From positions 7,253,501 through 7,317,500 of the forward strand of contig NZ_CP071139.1 of NCBI RefSeq assembly GCF_017639205.1: DNA of 64,000 nt. The letters run 5' to 3'. This document shows, one piece after another, positions 56,293-64,000 of this stretch; position 1 is the first letter of the stretch; every line of letters starts with the position of its first letter. The translations under genes and the position numbers were made by a program. The notes under the pieces were generated by a model that was not told the origin of the DNA, did no database searches, and was given only the letters and a program-made list of their open reading frames with translations. This stretch comes from Streptomyces nojiriensis (GTDB taxonomy: Bacteria; Actinomycetota; Actinomycetes; Streptomycetales; Streptomycetaceae).

Positions 56293-58083
56293 TCAGCCCA
56301 GGTCGAAGACGTTCCGCAGGCCGAGACGGTAGCGCCACCGGTCGTGCCGTTTGGCGGGCTCCAGCTCCGGCGCCCGGTACATCGGACGGACCGTGCAGCG
56401 CGGGGCGTCGGAACCGTCACGGTCCAGCAGGGAGTTGACGGCCGCGCGCGCCGAGGCGTTGGCCCCTTCCATCGTCGCGAGGTCGATGTCGACGGCGACG
56501 TAGTCCCCGCTGAGGAAGAAGTTCGGGATGCGGGTGCCCGCGCTCGGCCGGTCGTACAGGGTGCCGACCGGGTGGATCAGCAGCTCGTCCTGGTTGGTGG
56601 GGTGCGGGGTGCCGAGCCCGTCCACGCCCGGGTCCAGGAACCACGAGTGCAGCGCGGAGTCGGTCAGCACGGTCCGCCCGGTGTCGTTGAGCGAGGCCTT
56701 CAGCTGGGCCCACACCTCGCGCGCCACCTCCTCGCGCGTGCACTGCTTGGCCGTCTTCCCGTACAGGATCCCCGGCTTGTCCCACTCGGAGATGTCCACC
56801 GACAGGCAGTCGACCGCCGTCCCGTCGCCGTAGTCGGCCGGGAAGTCGCGGGACGGCCAGTGCTCGGCCTGCTGGATCGCCGTCAACGACCAGGGCGAGT
56901 CGATGCAGTTGAGATGGCCGTGCACCAGCTCGGCCCGTTCGGTCAGATAGAACTGGATGCCGGTCATCCAGTCCGTCTGCAGCTTGTCGCAGCGCCCCAG
57001 CATCGGATCGGCCGCCCGCAGCGCCGCGCTCCAGGTACGGCGGGCATGCTCGACGGGCAGTGCGCTCACGTAGTGGTCGGCGGTGACGGTCCGCGCGGCG
57101 CCGTCCGGGCCCTCGACGGCGACCCCGCTCACCCGGCCGCCCGCGTACCGCACCTCCCGCACGGTCCAGCCGATCCTGAACTCCACGCCGAGGGAGCGCA
57201 GATGGGCCTCCCAGGGGTCGATCCAGGCCTCGTTGGTCGGCAGGTTGAGGATCCGGTCGGGCGGGCCGTCCGCCCCGCGCCCCAGCAGGTTGAGGACGAA
57301 GGCCTCGCCGAGGGTGCCGACCGTACGGGTGGAGGCCTCCTCGGCCTTGGTCGCCACGATGTTGCGGGTGATGCCGACGGCGAGGATGCGCCGGTACTCG
57401 TTCGACATCCGCTCGGCGCGCACGAACTCCCACCACGGCGTCCGCTCCCAGACCTCCTCGCGCCTCTCGTCGCAGCTGGTGAGGAAGACCAGCACGCGGT
57501 CGACGAAGTACGCCGTCTCGTGCGCCGGGAGCCGGACCAGAGTCTGCAGGATGCCGGCGAGGGCGCGCCGGATCTCCTCGGGCGTCAGCTCGGCGGGGGA
57601 GTGCCCGGGCCAGGGGATGGGTCCGCGCAGGTCCTCGCGCCCGGCCGCCCGGGCGAACATCATCTCGCGCGGGGCCACGAGGTTGTCCCACACTCCGTGC
57701 GCGTTCCCGGGGAAGGGGATGCGCCGCATGGTGTCGGGCAGGTTGTGGTAAATGCCGGGGATGAAGCGGAAGCCGTGCTCGGCGGGCAGCGGACGGCGCC
57801 CGCCGCGGGCGCTGCCGGGTACGTCCATGCTGCGCGCCTTGCCGCCGAGGGCCCGGCGCTCGTACACGGTCACGGCGTAGCCGCGCTCGGCCAGTTCGTG
57901 GGCCGCGGTCAGGCCCGCCACCCCGCCGCCGAGCACCGCGACACGCCGTCCGGCAGGCGGTGGTCCGGCCGCGGCCGCAGCCGCTGCCGACGCCGCCCCG
58001 GGCCCGGCCAGGACCGCCCCGGCGGCGGCCGCCGCGCCCGCGCCGGCGATGAACGTACGCCTGGAACTTCCTGTGCCCGCCAT
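56293..58083 (-). CDS. Tat-exported FAD-dependent amine-oxidase/phytoene-desaturase-like oxidoreductase
   Basis: 596 residues. Twin-arginine signal SSRRTFIAGAGAAAAAGA (Arg8-Arg9) predicts export of the folded flavoprotein. Mature part: VAVLGGGVAGLTAAHELAERG (FAD dinucleotide motif near 47-68), an EHGFRFIPGIYHNLPDTM segment, and the C-terminal FAD motif FFLSGDYVAVDIDLATMEGANASARAA. The domain organisation is that of hydroxysqualene dehydroxylase/phytoene desaturase-like amine oxidases; the substrate is unknown. The XRE-regulator gene follows after 24 bp. Confidence 0.86.
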   Translation of the reverse strand: MAGTGSSRRTFIAGAGAAAAAGAVLAGPGAASAAAAAAAGPPPAGRRVAVLGGGVAGLTAAHELAERGYAVTVYERRALGGKARSMDVPGSARGGRRPLPAEHGFRFIPGIYHNLPDTMRRIPFPGNAHGVWDNLVAPREMMFARAAGREDLRGPIPWPGHSPAELTPEEIRRALAGILQTLVRLPAHETAYFVDRVLVFLTSCDERREEVWERTPWWEFVRAERMSNEYRRILAVGITRNIVATKAEEASTRTVGTLGEAFVLNLLGRGADGPPDRILNLPTNEAWIDPWEAHLRSLGVEFRIGWTVREVRYAGGRVSGVAVEGPDGAARTVTADHYVSALPVEHARRTWSAALRAADPMLGRCDKLQTDWMTGIQFYLTERAELVHGHLNCIDSPWSLTAIQQAEHWPSRDFPADYGDGTAVDCLSVDISEWDKPGILYGKTAKQCTREEVAREVWAQLKASLNDTGRTVLTDSALHSWFLDPGVDGLGTPHPTNQDELLIHPVGTLYDRPSAGTRIPNFFLSGDYVAVDIDLATMEGANASARAAVNSLLDRDGSDAPRCTVRPMYRAPELEPAKRHDRWRYRLGLRNVFDLG

Positions 58084-58257
58084 GACGGATGCCCCCTCGT
58101 TACCGCTGGTAACAGTGCGTTCGGCGCAGGAGCATATGGGGGGTGCGAGGGACCTGGAAGGTGTAGAAGCACCCGAGCGCACTATGGCGGGAAAGGATTG
58201 GTCAGGTGTGCACTGTGGGAACCTTGACTACACGTCACGGGGAAAAGGAGCCGGTGC

Positions 58258-58563
58258 ATGCCGAGTGAGCCGCTGTCACAGAAGGAGATCGAGGACCGGT
58301 TGCGGGAACTCCCCGGCTGGGCCTTCGAGGACGACCGGATCTTCCGCACCTACCGGCTGGGCACGCACTTCGCCGCGAGCGCCCTCGTCGTCCATATCGC
58401 CACGGTCCAGGAGGAGTTGAACCACCACTCCGACCTGACCCTCGGCTACAACACGGTCCGGCTCTCCGTGAACAGCCATGATGCCGGCGGCGTGGTGACG
58501 GAGTCCGACTTCGCCCTCGCCGAACGCGTCGAGGCCCTCGCCCCGACCCACGGCGCGAGCTGA
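58258..58563 (+). CDS. phhB: 4a-hydroxytetrahydrobiopterin (pterin-4a-carbinolamine) dehydratase
   Basis: 101 residues, the full family length. Conserved core LPGWAFEDDRIFRTYRL and catalytic-site residues in HHSDLTLGYNTVRLSVNSHDAGG (the histidine pair and Asn/Asp). It dehydrates the carbinolamine left by pterin-dependent hydroxylases. AGGAG site seven bases before the ATG. Its stop shares a base with the next start (TGATG), so it is coupled to the methyltransferase gene. Confidence 0.93.
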   Translation: MPSEPLSQKEIEDRLRELPGWAFEDDRIFRTYRLGTHFAASALVVHIATVQEELNHHSDLTLGYNTVRLSVNSHDAGGVVTESDFALAERVEALAPTHGAS

Positions 58564-59327
58564 TGACCACGCACATACCGTCCGTGAGATCCCTGCTCGA
58601 CTACGACGCCGAGGCCGAGGCCTACGACACCACCCGCGGCGGCATCCCGCGCGCCGAGGCGGCCGCCGCCGCCGTCCTCGAACTGCTCCCCGCGGACGCG
58701 CACACCCTCCTCGACATCGGCTGCGGCACCGGCATCGTCACCAGCCGGATCAGCCGCCCCGCCCTGCGCGTCCTGGGCGCGGACGCCTCCCCCGGCATGG
58801 CCGCGGTGGCGGTGCGGCGCGGCGTCCCGGTGACCCTCGCCGACGCGGCCCGGCTGCCGGTCCGGTCGCAATCCCTGGACGCGGTCAGCGCGGTGTGGCT
58901 GCTGCACCTGCTGCGCGAGCCGGGACTGGTGCCCGCGGTGATCGCCGAGGCCGCCCGGGTGCTGCGGCCCGGCGGGGTGTTCCTCGCCACCGTGGACAAG
59001 GACTCGGCGCACGACGTCGGCAGCGACATCGACGCCGTCTTCGCCGCGCACCTGACCCCGACCCCCTCGGACGCCTCCGGGGAGGTCGAGGCCTATGCGG
59101 CCCGGGCGGGCCTGCTGGCGGTCGGCGAGGCCCGGTTCACCGGCCACGGCCAGGGCCGCACGCCGCGCGGCTCCGCCGAGTCCCTGCTCGCGGGCCGCTA
59201 CGCCTCCCGGATCGTCCCGCGCGGCATCACCGCGCGGGAGCTGGCGGCCCGGCTGGAACTGCTGCCGGACCAGGACGTCCCCCGCGCGGAGCCGACGTAC
59301 CGCATACGGAGCTTCGTACGCGTCTGA
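58563..59327 (+). CDS. Class I SAM-dependent methyltransferase
   Basis: 254 residues. Motif I TLLDIGCGTGIVTSRISRPA near 47-65, motif II VLGADASPGMAAVAV, motif III/IV SLDAVSAVWLLHLLREPG, then VLRPGGVFLATVDKD: a complete Methyltransf_11/UbiE-like core. Substrate unknown; coupling to phhB suggests a pterin or aromatic substrate, but this is weak inference. The 82 bp after its stop are a low-complexity C/G-rich stretch of CCCGGACC-type repeats. Confidence 0.88.
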   Translation: MTTHIPSVRSLLDYDAEAEAYDTTRGGIPRAEAAAAAVLELLPADAHTLLDIGCGTGIVTSRISRPALRVLGADASPGMAAVAVRRGVPVTLADAARLPVRSQSLDAVSAVWLLHLLREPGLVPAVIAEAARVLRPGGVFLATVDKDSAHDVGSDIDAVFAAHLTPTPSDASGEVEAYAARAGLLAVGEARFTGHGQGRTPRGSAESLLAGRYASRIVPRGITARELAARLELLPDQDVPRAEPTYRIRSFVRV

Positions 59328-59409
59328 CCGGCGCGAAGGCCCGACCGGACCCCGGCCCGGACCCGGGCCCGGCTCCTGACCCGGCCCCTGCCCCTGCCCC
59401 GGATTTCCG

Positions 59410-60258
59410 TCACACGTCGAACTCGGCCGGGTCCGGCCCGATCCGGCGGCCCGCCGCGCCCGCACCCAGGGCGTCCAGCGCCGCCATGTCCGCGGCCGCC
59501 AGCTCGAAGCCGAACACGTCCAGGTTCTCCCGGATGCGCGCGGGGGTCACCGACTTCGGGATCACGATGTTCCCGTGCTGCAGGTGCCAGCGCAGCACCA
59601 CCTGCGCGGCGCTGCGGCCGTACGCGGCGGCGATCGCGGCCACGGCCGGGAGCGTCAGCAGCTCCTTGCCCTGGCCCAGCGGGGACCAGGCCTCGGTGGC
59701 GATGCCGCGCCCGGCGTGTACGGCGCGCAGCTCGGCCTGCGGGAAGAGCGGGTGCAGCTCGACCTGGTTCACGGCCGGGACCAGCTCGCTCTCGGCGGCG
59801 ATCCGGTCCAGGTCGGCCGGGCGGAAGTTCGACACGCCGACCGCCTTGGCGCGGCCGCTCGCCGCGATCTCCTCGAAGGTCTTCCAGATGGCGACGAAAT
59901 CGTCGCGCATCGGCCGCGGCCAGTGGATCAGGTACAGGTCGACGTGGTCGAGGCGGAGCTTGGCGAGGGAGTCGTCGAAGGCGCGCAGCACCTGGTCCCG
60001 GCCCCACTTCTGCTTCCGGCCGTTCCACAGCTTGGTGGTGACGAACAGCTCCTCGCGGGCCAGCCCGGAAGCGGCGACGGCCTTGCCGGTGCCCGCCTCG
60101 TTGCCGTAGACGGCGGCCGTGTCGATGCTGCGGTAACCGGCCTCCAGGGCGGTCCCGACGGCGCGCTCAGCCTCCGCGTCCGGCACCTGCCAGACGCCGT
60201 AGCCGAGCTGGGGCATGAGCGTGCCGTTGTTGAGCTTGATGGCGGGGACCTGGTTCAC
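59410..60258 (-). CDS. Aldo/keto reductase
   Basis: 282 residues from the GTG at 60258 (GAGGGAA site). (beta/alpha)8 barrel with LNNGTLMPQLGYGVWQVP at the start, SIDTAAVYGNEAGTG (catalytic Asp and Tyr), TTKLW (Lys), YLIHWP (His), VGVSNFRPADL and the NADPH-binding IPKSVTPARIRENLDVF. Closest in layout to bacterial 2,5-diketo-D-gluconate reductase (AKR5)-type enzymes. Reduces aldehydes or ketones; physiological substrate unknown. The frame is open to 60363, but that stretch overlaps a hairpin terminator. Confidence 0.9.
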   Translation of the reverse strand: MNQVPAIKLNNGTLMPQLGYGVWQVPDAEAERAVGTALEAGYRSIDTAAVYGNEAGTGKAVAASGLAREELFVTTKLWNGRKQKWGRDQVLRAFDDSLAKLRLDHVDLYLIHWPRPMRDDFVAIWKTFEEIAASGRAKAVGVSNFRPADLDRIAAESELVPAVNQVELHPLFPQAELRAVHAGRGIATEAWSPLGQGKELLTLPAVAAIAAAYGRSAAQVVLRWHLQHGNIVIPKSVTPARIRENLDVFGFELAAADMAALDALGAGAAGRRIGPDPAEFDV

Positions 60259-60312
60259 GTCTGGTCGTTCCCTCACGTCGGGGCGTCGGTACGTCGGTGC
60301 GGCGGCGGTGGA

Positions 60313-60350
60313 GCGTCGCACAAGGGGCGATAACCGGCCCCTCGTGCGAC
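60313..60350 (-). terminator. Hairpin terminator downstream of the branched-chain amino acid ABC operon
   Basis: 15-bp arms CGTCGCACAAGGGGC (60313-60327) and 60336-60350 with 14 of 15 pairs and an 8-nt loop, 29 bp after the livG-like stop. No U-tract. Confidence 0.75.
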
Positions 60351-60379
60351 GTATTCCCGCCATTCTTCCGTGCGGGCCC

Positions 60380-61156
60380 TCATGCGGTGCCGAGGTACGC
60401 CTCCCGCACCAGCGGGTTCGCCCGTACCTCGGCCGCGGTGCCCTCGGCCAGCACCGTCCCGAGGTCCAGTACGACGACCCGCGCGCACAGCTCCATCACG
60501 AAGGCCACGTTGTGCTCGACGAGCAGCACCGCGCAGCCCTCCCGCTCCGCCAGCCGCCGCACGACCTCCGCGAGCCGGGCGCGCTCGGGCGCGGACATGC
60601 CCGACGCCGGCTCGTCCAGCAGCAGCACCCTCGGCGGATCGGCCACCGCACGGGCCAGTTCGACCATCCGGGCCTGCCCGACGGGCAGCCCGCCGGCGTA
60701 CGAGGCCCCGAGCGCGCCGATCCCGCAGTCGGCCAGCACCCGCTCGCCGCGGGCCCGGCGCTCGCGCTCCCGGGCCCGCCGGGCCGGCAGGGCGAGGAGA
60801 TCGGCGGCCGGCCCGCCCCCGCCGCCCCGCCACTCCTGTGCCACCAGGACGTTGTCGGCCACGCTCAGCTGTCCGAACAACTGCTGCCGCTGGAAGGTCC
60901 GGCGGATCCCGTGCCGGGCCCGCCAGACGGGGGAGCGGCGGGTGACGTCCGCCCCGTCCAGCAGCATCCGCCCCTGGTCGGGGCGGCGGATCCCGGACAG
61001 CACATCGAACAGGGTCGTCTTCCCGGCGCCGTTCGGCCCGATCAGCCCGCACACCTCGCCCGCGCGGACCCCGAGGTCCACCCCGGTCAGCGCCCGGACA
61101 CCGCCGAAGCGCACTCCGACCCCGAGGGCCTCCAGCACGTACCCGCCCTCGCTCAT
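60380..61156 (-). CDS. Branched-chain amino acid-type ABC transporter ATP-binding protein (LivG-like)
   Basis: 258 residues. Walker A GPNGAGKTTL near 42, Q-loop RTFQRQQLFGQLSVADN, a degenerate signature GLPVGQARMVELARAV in place of LSGGQ, Walker B RVLLLDEPASGM and H-loop VLLVEHNVAF. The downstream C-terminal region (PLVREAYLGTA) is typical of LivG. It couples ATP hydrolysis to amino acid (or amide/urea) import. It overlaps the fused permease-ATPase gene by 4 bp (ATGA). Confidence 0.9.
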   Translation of the reverse strand: MSEGGYVLEALGVGVRFGGVRALTGVDLGVRAGEVCGLIGPNGAGKTTLFDVLSGIRRPDQGRMLLDGADVTRRSPVWRARHGIRRTFQRQQLFGQLSVADNVLVAQEWRGGGGGPAADLLALPARRARERERRARGERVLADCGIGALGASYAGGLPVGQARMVELARAVADPPRVLLLDEPASGMSAPERARLAEVVRRLAEREGCAVLLVEHNVAFVMELCARVVVLDLGTVLAEGTAAEVRANPLVREAYLGTA

Positions 61157-63834
61157 GTCGCCATCCCCAGGTAGGCCTCGGTGAGCCGGTCCGCCTCCAC
61201 CTCGGCCCGGGGGCCGCACCAGGAGACCCGGCCCTGGGAGAGGTAGGCCACGGTGTCGGCGATCCCGAGGATCCCGGCCGCCTTCTCCTCCACCAGGAGC
61301 AGCGCCGTCCCGGCGTCGCGGAGCTCGGTGAGCAGTGCGTACACCTCCTCCACCACGCGCGGGGCGAGCCCGAGCGAGGGTTCGTCGGCGATCAGCACCG
61401 CGGGCGGCCGCTGGAGCAGCGGAGCCAGGGCCAGCATCTGCTGCTCCCCGCCCGAGAGCGCTCCGGCGGGGATCCCGCGCCGCTCGGCGAGCCGCGGGAA
61501 GCGTGCGTAGACGGCGGCGCGGGCGGCGGCGTCCTCCAGGTACAGGGCCAGGTTCTCCTCGATGGTGAGCGCGGGGAAGATCCCGCGTCCTTCGGGGGCG
61601 AGCAGCACCCCGGCCCGCGACCGGCGCACGGCCCCGTCCCGGGTCGCGTCCCGCCCGGCCACGTACACCGCCCCGGCCCCGACCGGCAGCAGCCCGGCGG
61701 CGACCCGGCAGGCGGTGCTCTTCCCGGCCCCGTTCGGCCCCAGCACGGCGAGGATCTCGCCCGCGCGGACGGTGAGGTCGACCCCGTGCAGCACGAGCCC
61801 CCCGTCGTACCCGGCGGTTACCTCGCGCAGCTCCAGGGCGACATCAGCCCCGCCGGCGATTGAGGCGCGGAGGTCCGGGGGCGGAGCCCCCGAGGGGTCC
61901 GGGGCGGAGCCCCGGGAGGCGGGGGCGGCGGCGCGCCGCCGCGCCAGCCGCACCGGCACCGCCGCGCAGTACCCGTCCGGGTCATTGGCCAGGGCCAGTC
62001 CGGCCAGGCCGAACAGGATCACCGGCAGATGCGCCGACTCCGTCACGTAGTCCGCCAGCACCCGCGGAGCAGCGGCGAACACCAGCCCCGCCACCGCCGC
62101 GTACTGCGGCCTGCGCACACCCGCCGCCACCACCACCGCCAGCCACACCAGCCCGGTCATCGCGGTGAAGTCCGTCGCCGTGATCCGGGTGTTGTACGAG
62201 GCGTACAGCACGCCCCCGAACCCGGCCAGTCCCGCCGACAGGGTGAACAGCAGCAGTTTCGTGCGCAGTACGGAGACCCCCGAGGCGACGGCCGCCGCCG
62301 GGGCCGACCGGACCGCCAGCATCGCCCGCCCCGACGGGGAGTGGCGCAGCGCGGTCAGCCCGGCCGCCACCAGCGCGACCAGGACCACCAGGGCCACCCC
62401 CAGCGCCCGGTCGTCGGAGAGGTCCACCGGTCCGAAGACCGGCCGCGGGATCGACCATCCGGCATCGCCGTTGCGCAGCCACCGCAGCTGGAACAGCACC
62501 TGATCGGCCAGGAAGGCCAGCGCCAGCGTGGCCAGGGCCAGGGACCTGCCCCCCAGCCGCAGCGCCGGCAGTGCGACGAGCGCCCCCAGCAGGGCCGCCG
62601 CGCACGTGCCCACGGCCAGCGCGGCCACGAAGGGCCAGCCCCGGCTCATGAGCAGCCCGGCCACGAGCGCGGCGCCGGTCACGAAGGTGCCCTGCGCCAG
62701 CGACACCATCGCCCCGAGCCCGGTCACCACCGTGAAGGACATGAACACGAGCGCGATGGCCAGCCCCTGCGCCAGCAGGCCGCTCCAGAAGGGGGTGGTC
62801 ACGGTGTAGAGCGCCACGCACAGCGCTGCCGCACCCGCCGCCCACACCCCCCACCGCCGCCCCCACGAGGCCCCGGCCAGATGGTCGACCGGCGGCGCGT
62901 CCACGGCCGCGACCCCAGCCGTCCGCGCCCTACGGGTCAGCACCAGCAGCCCGCCGAACAGGATCAGGAAGGGCACGGCCGTCCGGAAGCCGGTGACGGA
63001 CTCGGCGAAGGCCGCGTACCCGGCCACCAGGTTCTGCAGCACCCCGAGCCCGAGTCCGCCCGCGAAGGCGAGCGGCACGGAAGCGAACCGTCCGATGACC
63101 GCCGCCGTGGCCGACACGAACAGGAACAGGGTGAAGTCGTGTGCCGACAGTCCCAGCAGCGGGGTCGCCAGCACACCCGCGAGGCCCGCCAGGCCCGACG
63201 CGATCATCCAGGCCACCGACGACAGCCGGTCGGCGCTGATGCCTCGCAGCTCGGTCAGCGAGCGGTTGTCGACGGCGGCCCGCAGCCGCAGCCCCAGCCG
63301 CGTGTGCCGCATCAGCACCCACAGGGCCACCGCGACCAGCGCCGTCACCACCCAGGTGATCAGCTGGTCGGAGTCGATGCCGACGCCGTCCGCGAGCTGC
63401 CAGGACCTCGCGGGGCTGGGCCCCACTCCCGGCAGCCCGAACTGGTTCTCCGCCGGCTTGACCGGCGCGCCCGCCTCCGCCAGCAGTTCCACCAGCCACA
63501 GCCCGGCGGCCGGCAGGGCCACCAGCAGCCCGATGGTGGCCACGATCTGCGCGGTCTCGCCGACCCGGGCGAGCCGCCGGAACATCAGCCGGTCCAGCCC
63601 CCAGCCGAGACCGGGGGCCAGGACGAAGACCACCAGCAGGGCGGCCGGGACGGCGGGCCAGCCCAGCCCCGAGTGCAGCTCGTAGAAGGTGAGCGCGCAC
63701 AGGTAGGCGGTGGCCCCGTGCGCGAAGTTGAACAGTCCGGACGCCGAGTACGACAGCACCAGCCCGGTGGCGAGCAGTGCGTACAGGGCGCCGGAGACCA
63801 GACCGCTCAGGACGAAGACGAGCAGATCCCCCAT
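61153..63834 (-). CDS. Fused branched-chain amino acid ABC transporter: LivH + LivM permeases + LivF ATPase
   Basis: 893 residues in one uninterrupted frame. Residues 1 to about 310 are a LivH permease (FVLSGLVSGALYALLATGLVLSY; LFNFAHGATAYL), about 330-640 a LivM permease (TGLGAMVSLAQGTFVTGAAL; GLAGFGGVLYASYNTRIT), an Ala/Pro-rich linker follows, and about 665-893 is a LivF ATPase (GPNGAGKSTACRVAAGLL, LSGGEQQMLALAPLL, LIADEPSLGLAP). These are normally three proteins. Stoichiometry of one H, one M and one F is thereby fixed. The downstream LivG-like protein supplies the second ATPase. Confidence 0.9.
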   Translation of the reverse strand: MGDLLVFVLSGLVSGALYALLATGLVLSYSASGLFNFAHGATAYLCALTFYELHSGLGWPAVPAALLVVFVLAPGLGWGLDRLMFRRLARVGETAQIVATIGLLVALPAAGLWLVELLAEAGAPVKPAENQFGLPGVGPSPARSWQLADGVGIDSDQLITWVVTALVAVALWVLMRHTRLGLRLRAAVDNRSLTELRGISADRLSSVAWMIASGLAGLAGVLATPLLGLSAHDFTLFLFVSATAAVIGRFASVPLAFAGGLGLGVLQNLVAGYAAFAESVTGFRTAVPFLILFGGLLVLTRRARTAGVAAVDAPPVDHLAGASWGRRWGVWAAGAAALCVALYTVTTPFWSGLLAQGLAIALVFMSFTVVTGLGAMVSLAQGTFVTGAALVAGLLMSRGWPFVAALAVGTCAAALLGALVALPALRLGGRSLALATLALAFLADQVLFQLRWLRNGDAGWSIPRPVFGPVDLSDDRALGVALVVLVALVAAGLTALRHSPSGRAMLAVRSAPAAAVASGVSVLRTKLLLFTLSAGLAGFGGVLYASYNTRITATDFTAMTGLVWLAVVVAAGVRRPQYAAVAGLVFAAAPRVLADYVTESAHLPVILFGLAGLALANDPDGYCAAVPVRLARRRAAAPASRGSAPDPSGAPPPDLRASIAGGADVALELREVTAGYDGGLVLHGVDLTVRAGEILAVLGPNGAGKSTACRVAAGLLPVGAGAVYVAGRDATRDGAVRRSRAGVLLAPEGRGIFPALTIEENLALYLEDAAARAAVYARFPRLAERRGIPAGALSGGEQQMLALAPLLQRPPAVLIADEPSLGLAPRVVEEVYALLTELRDAGTALLLVEEKAAGILGIADTVAYLSQGRVSWCGPRAEVEADRLTEAYLGMAT

Positions 63835-63843
63835 GCCGCGGCC

Positions 63844-64000
63844 CTACTTGAAGGGGATGGGTTCGTAGCACTTGAACGGTACGGAGACCTCGTACGCGCC
63901 GTTCTTCAGCTGTACGAGCGCCCCGCAGCCGAAGCTGTCCTTCTGCCCCTTGGGCTCCGCGCGGTCGCCGACGAGCGTGCCGGTGTCGGAGAAGCCCTGC
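63844..64000 (-). CDS. ABC transporter substrate-binding protein, C-terminal end (partial)
   Basis: Only the last about 52 residues are inside the window, ending ...YEVSVPFKCYEPIPFK. A Cys pair (FGCGAL and FKCYEP) and the position 9 bp upstream of the fused permease gene identify it as the LivJ/LivK-type solute-binding lipoprotein of this importer. The remainder, including any lipoprotein signal, lies beyond the right edge. Confidence 0.75.
   Translation of the reverse strand, partial: QGFSDTGTLVGDRAEPKGQKDSFGCGALVQLKNGAYEVSVPFKCYEPIPFK

Noticed and set aside
1..64000. CRISPR arrays, insertion sequences, integrases, prophage or attachment sites
   Set aside because: No regularly spaced repeats, transposase motifs or tRNA-adjacent direct repeats were seen; the only tandem repeats are short and local.

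Overview
This window is chromosomal DNA from a streptomycete (Streptomyces or a close relative). The evidence is very high GC with strong third-position GC bias, frequent GTG starts, many leaderless genes with a TANNNT box 6-8 nt before the start codon, an HrdB-type principal sigma factor, and an ethylmalonyl-CoA (EMC) pathway operon. I found no tRNA, rRNA, CRISPR array, insertion sequence, integrase or prophage. It reads as core or near-core chromosome with streptomycete-specific genes between housekeeping blocks. Both edges cut genes: a membrane protein at the left and an ABC solute-binding protein at the right.

Layout. 1-2.4 kb: a polyprenol-phosphate-type glycosyltransferase with a multi-span membrane protein. 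2.6-6.1 kb: Nudix hydrolase, small proteins, and a DNA-alkylation repair pair (Ada-like/AlkA glycosylase followed by Ogt). 6.4-7.9 kb: pssA-psd, phosphatidylethanolamine synthesis. 8.1-17.4 kb: carbon-assimilation block, ccr-ecm-mcl-mch-mcd on the minus strand, then a TetR regulator and a double-domain 3-hydroxybutyryl-CoA dehydrogenase. The dehydrogenase makes crotonyl-CoA precursors, Ccr converts crotonyl-CoA to ethylmalonyl-CoA, and the remaining enzymes carry it to glyoxylate and propionyl-CoA. ccr and the dehydrogenase share a 25-nt upstream element. 17.8-22.5 kb: HEAT-repeat protein, RidA, secreted tripeptidyl peptidase, a radical SAM protein behind a LexA box, and an SRPBCC protein. 22.7-26.9 kb: three-peptidase operon (M55, M20, S9). 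27-32.2 kb: membrane protein, a frameshifted acetyltransferase gene, an arginase-fold protein with altered metal ligands, a DUF5107/TPR protein and a methyltransferase.

32.4-39.3 kb: DinB-like protein, an aminotransferase-fold protein with no lysine, paired with a metallo-beta-lactamase-fold protein, a MarR regulator behind a textbook SoxR-type promoter, a secreted NHL beta-propeller, a DedA/MBL pair and a recombinase-fold remnant. 39.4-46.5 kb: membrane-anchored phosphodiesterase-like protein, APC permease, SRPBCC protein, and a MoxR ATPase with its VWA/metallopeptidase partner. 46.5-50.2 kb: HrdB-type sigma factor, a methyltransferase and folD under a ZTP riboswitch. 50.3-54.8 kb: a four-gene overlapping operon (duplicated HTH regulator, ImmA/IrrE protease, FAD oxidoreductase, MAB_1171c-type membrane protein), the best candidate for an undescribed signalling or stress system. 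55-60 kb: membrane protein, XRE/MmyB-like regulator, Tat-exported flavin amine-oxidase-like protein, PhhB, methyltransferase and aldo/keto reductase. 60.4-64 kb: branched-chain amino acid ABC importer in which both permeases and one ATPase are fused into one chain.

Starts were chosen from ribosome-binding sites, leaderless spacing and family lengths. Functional names rest on motif recognition without database searching.
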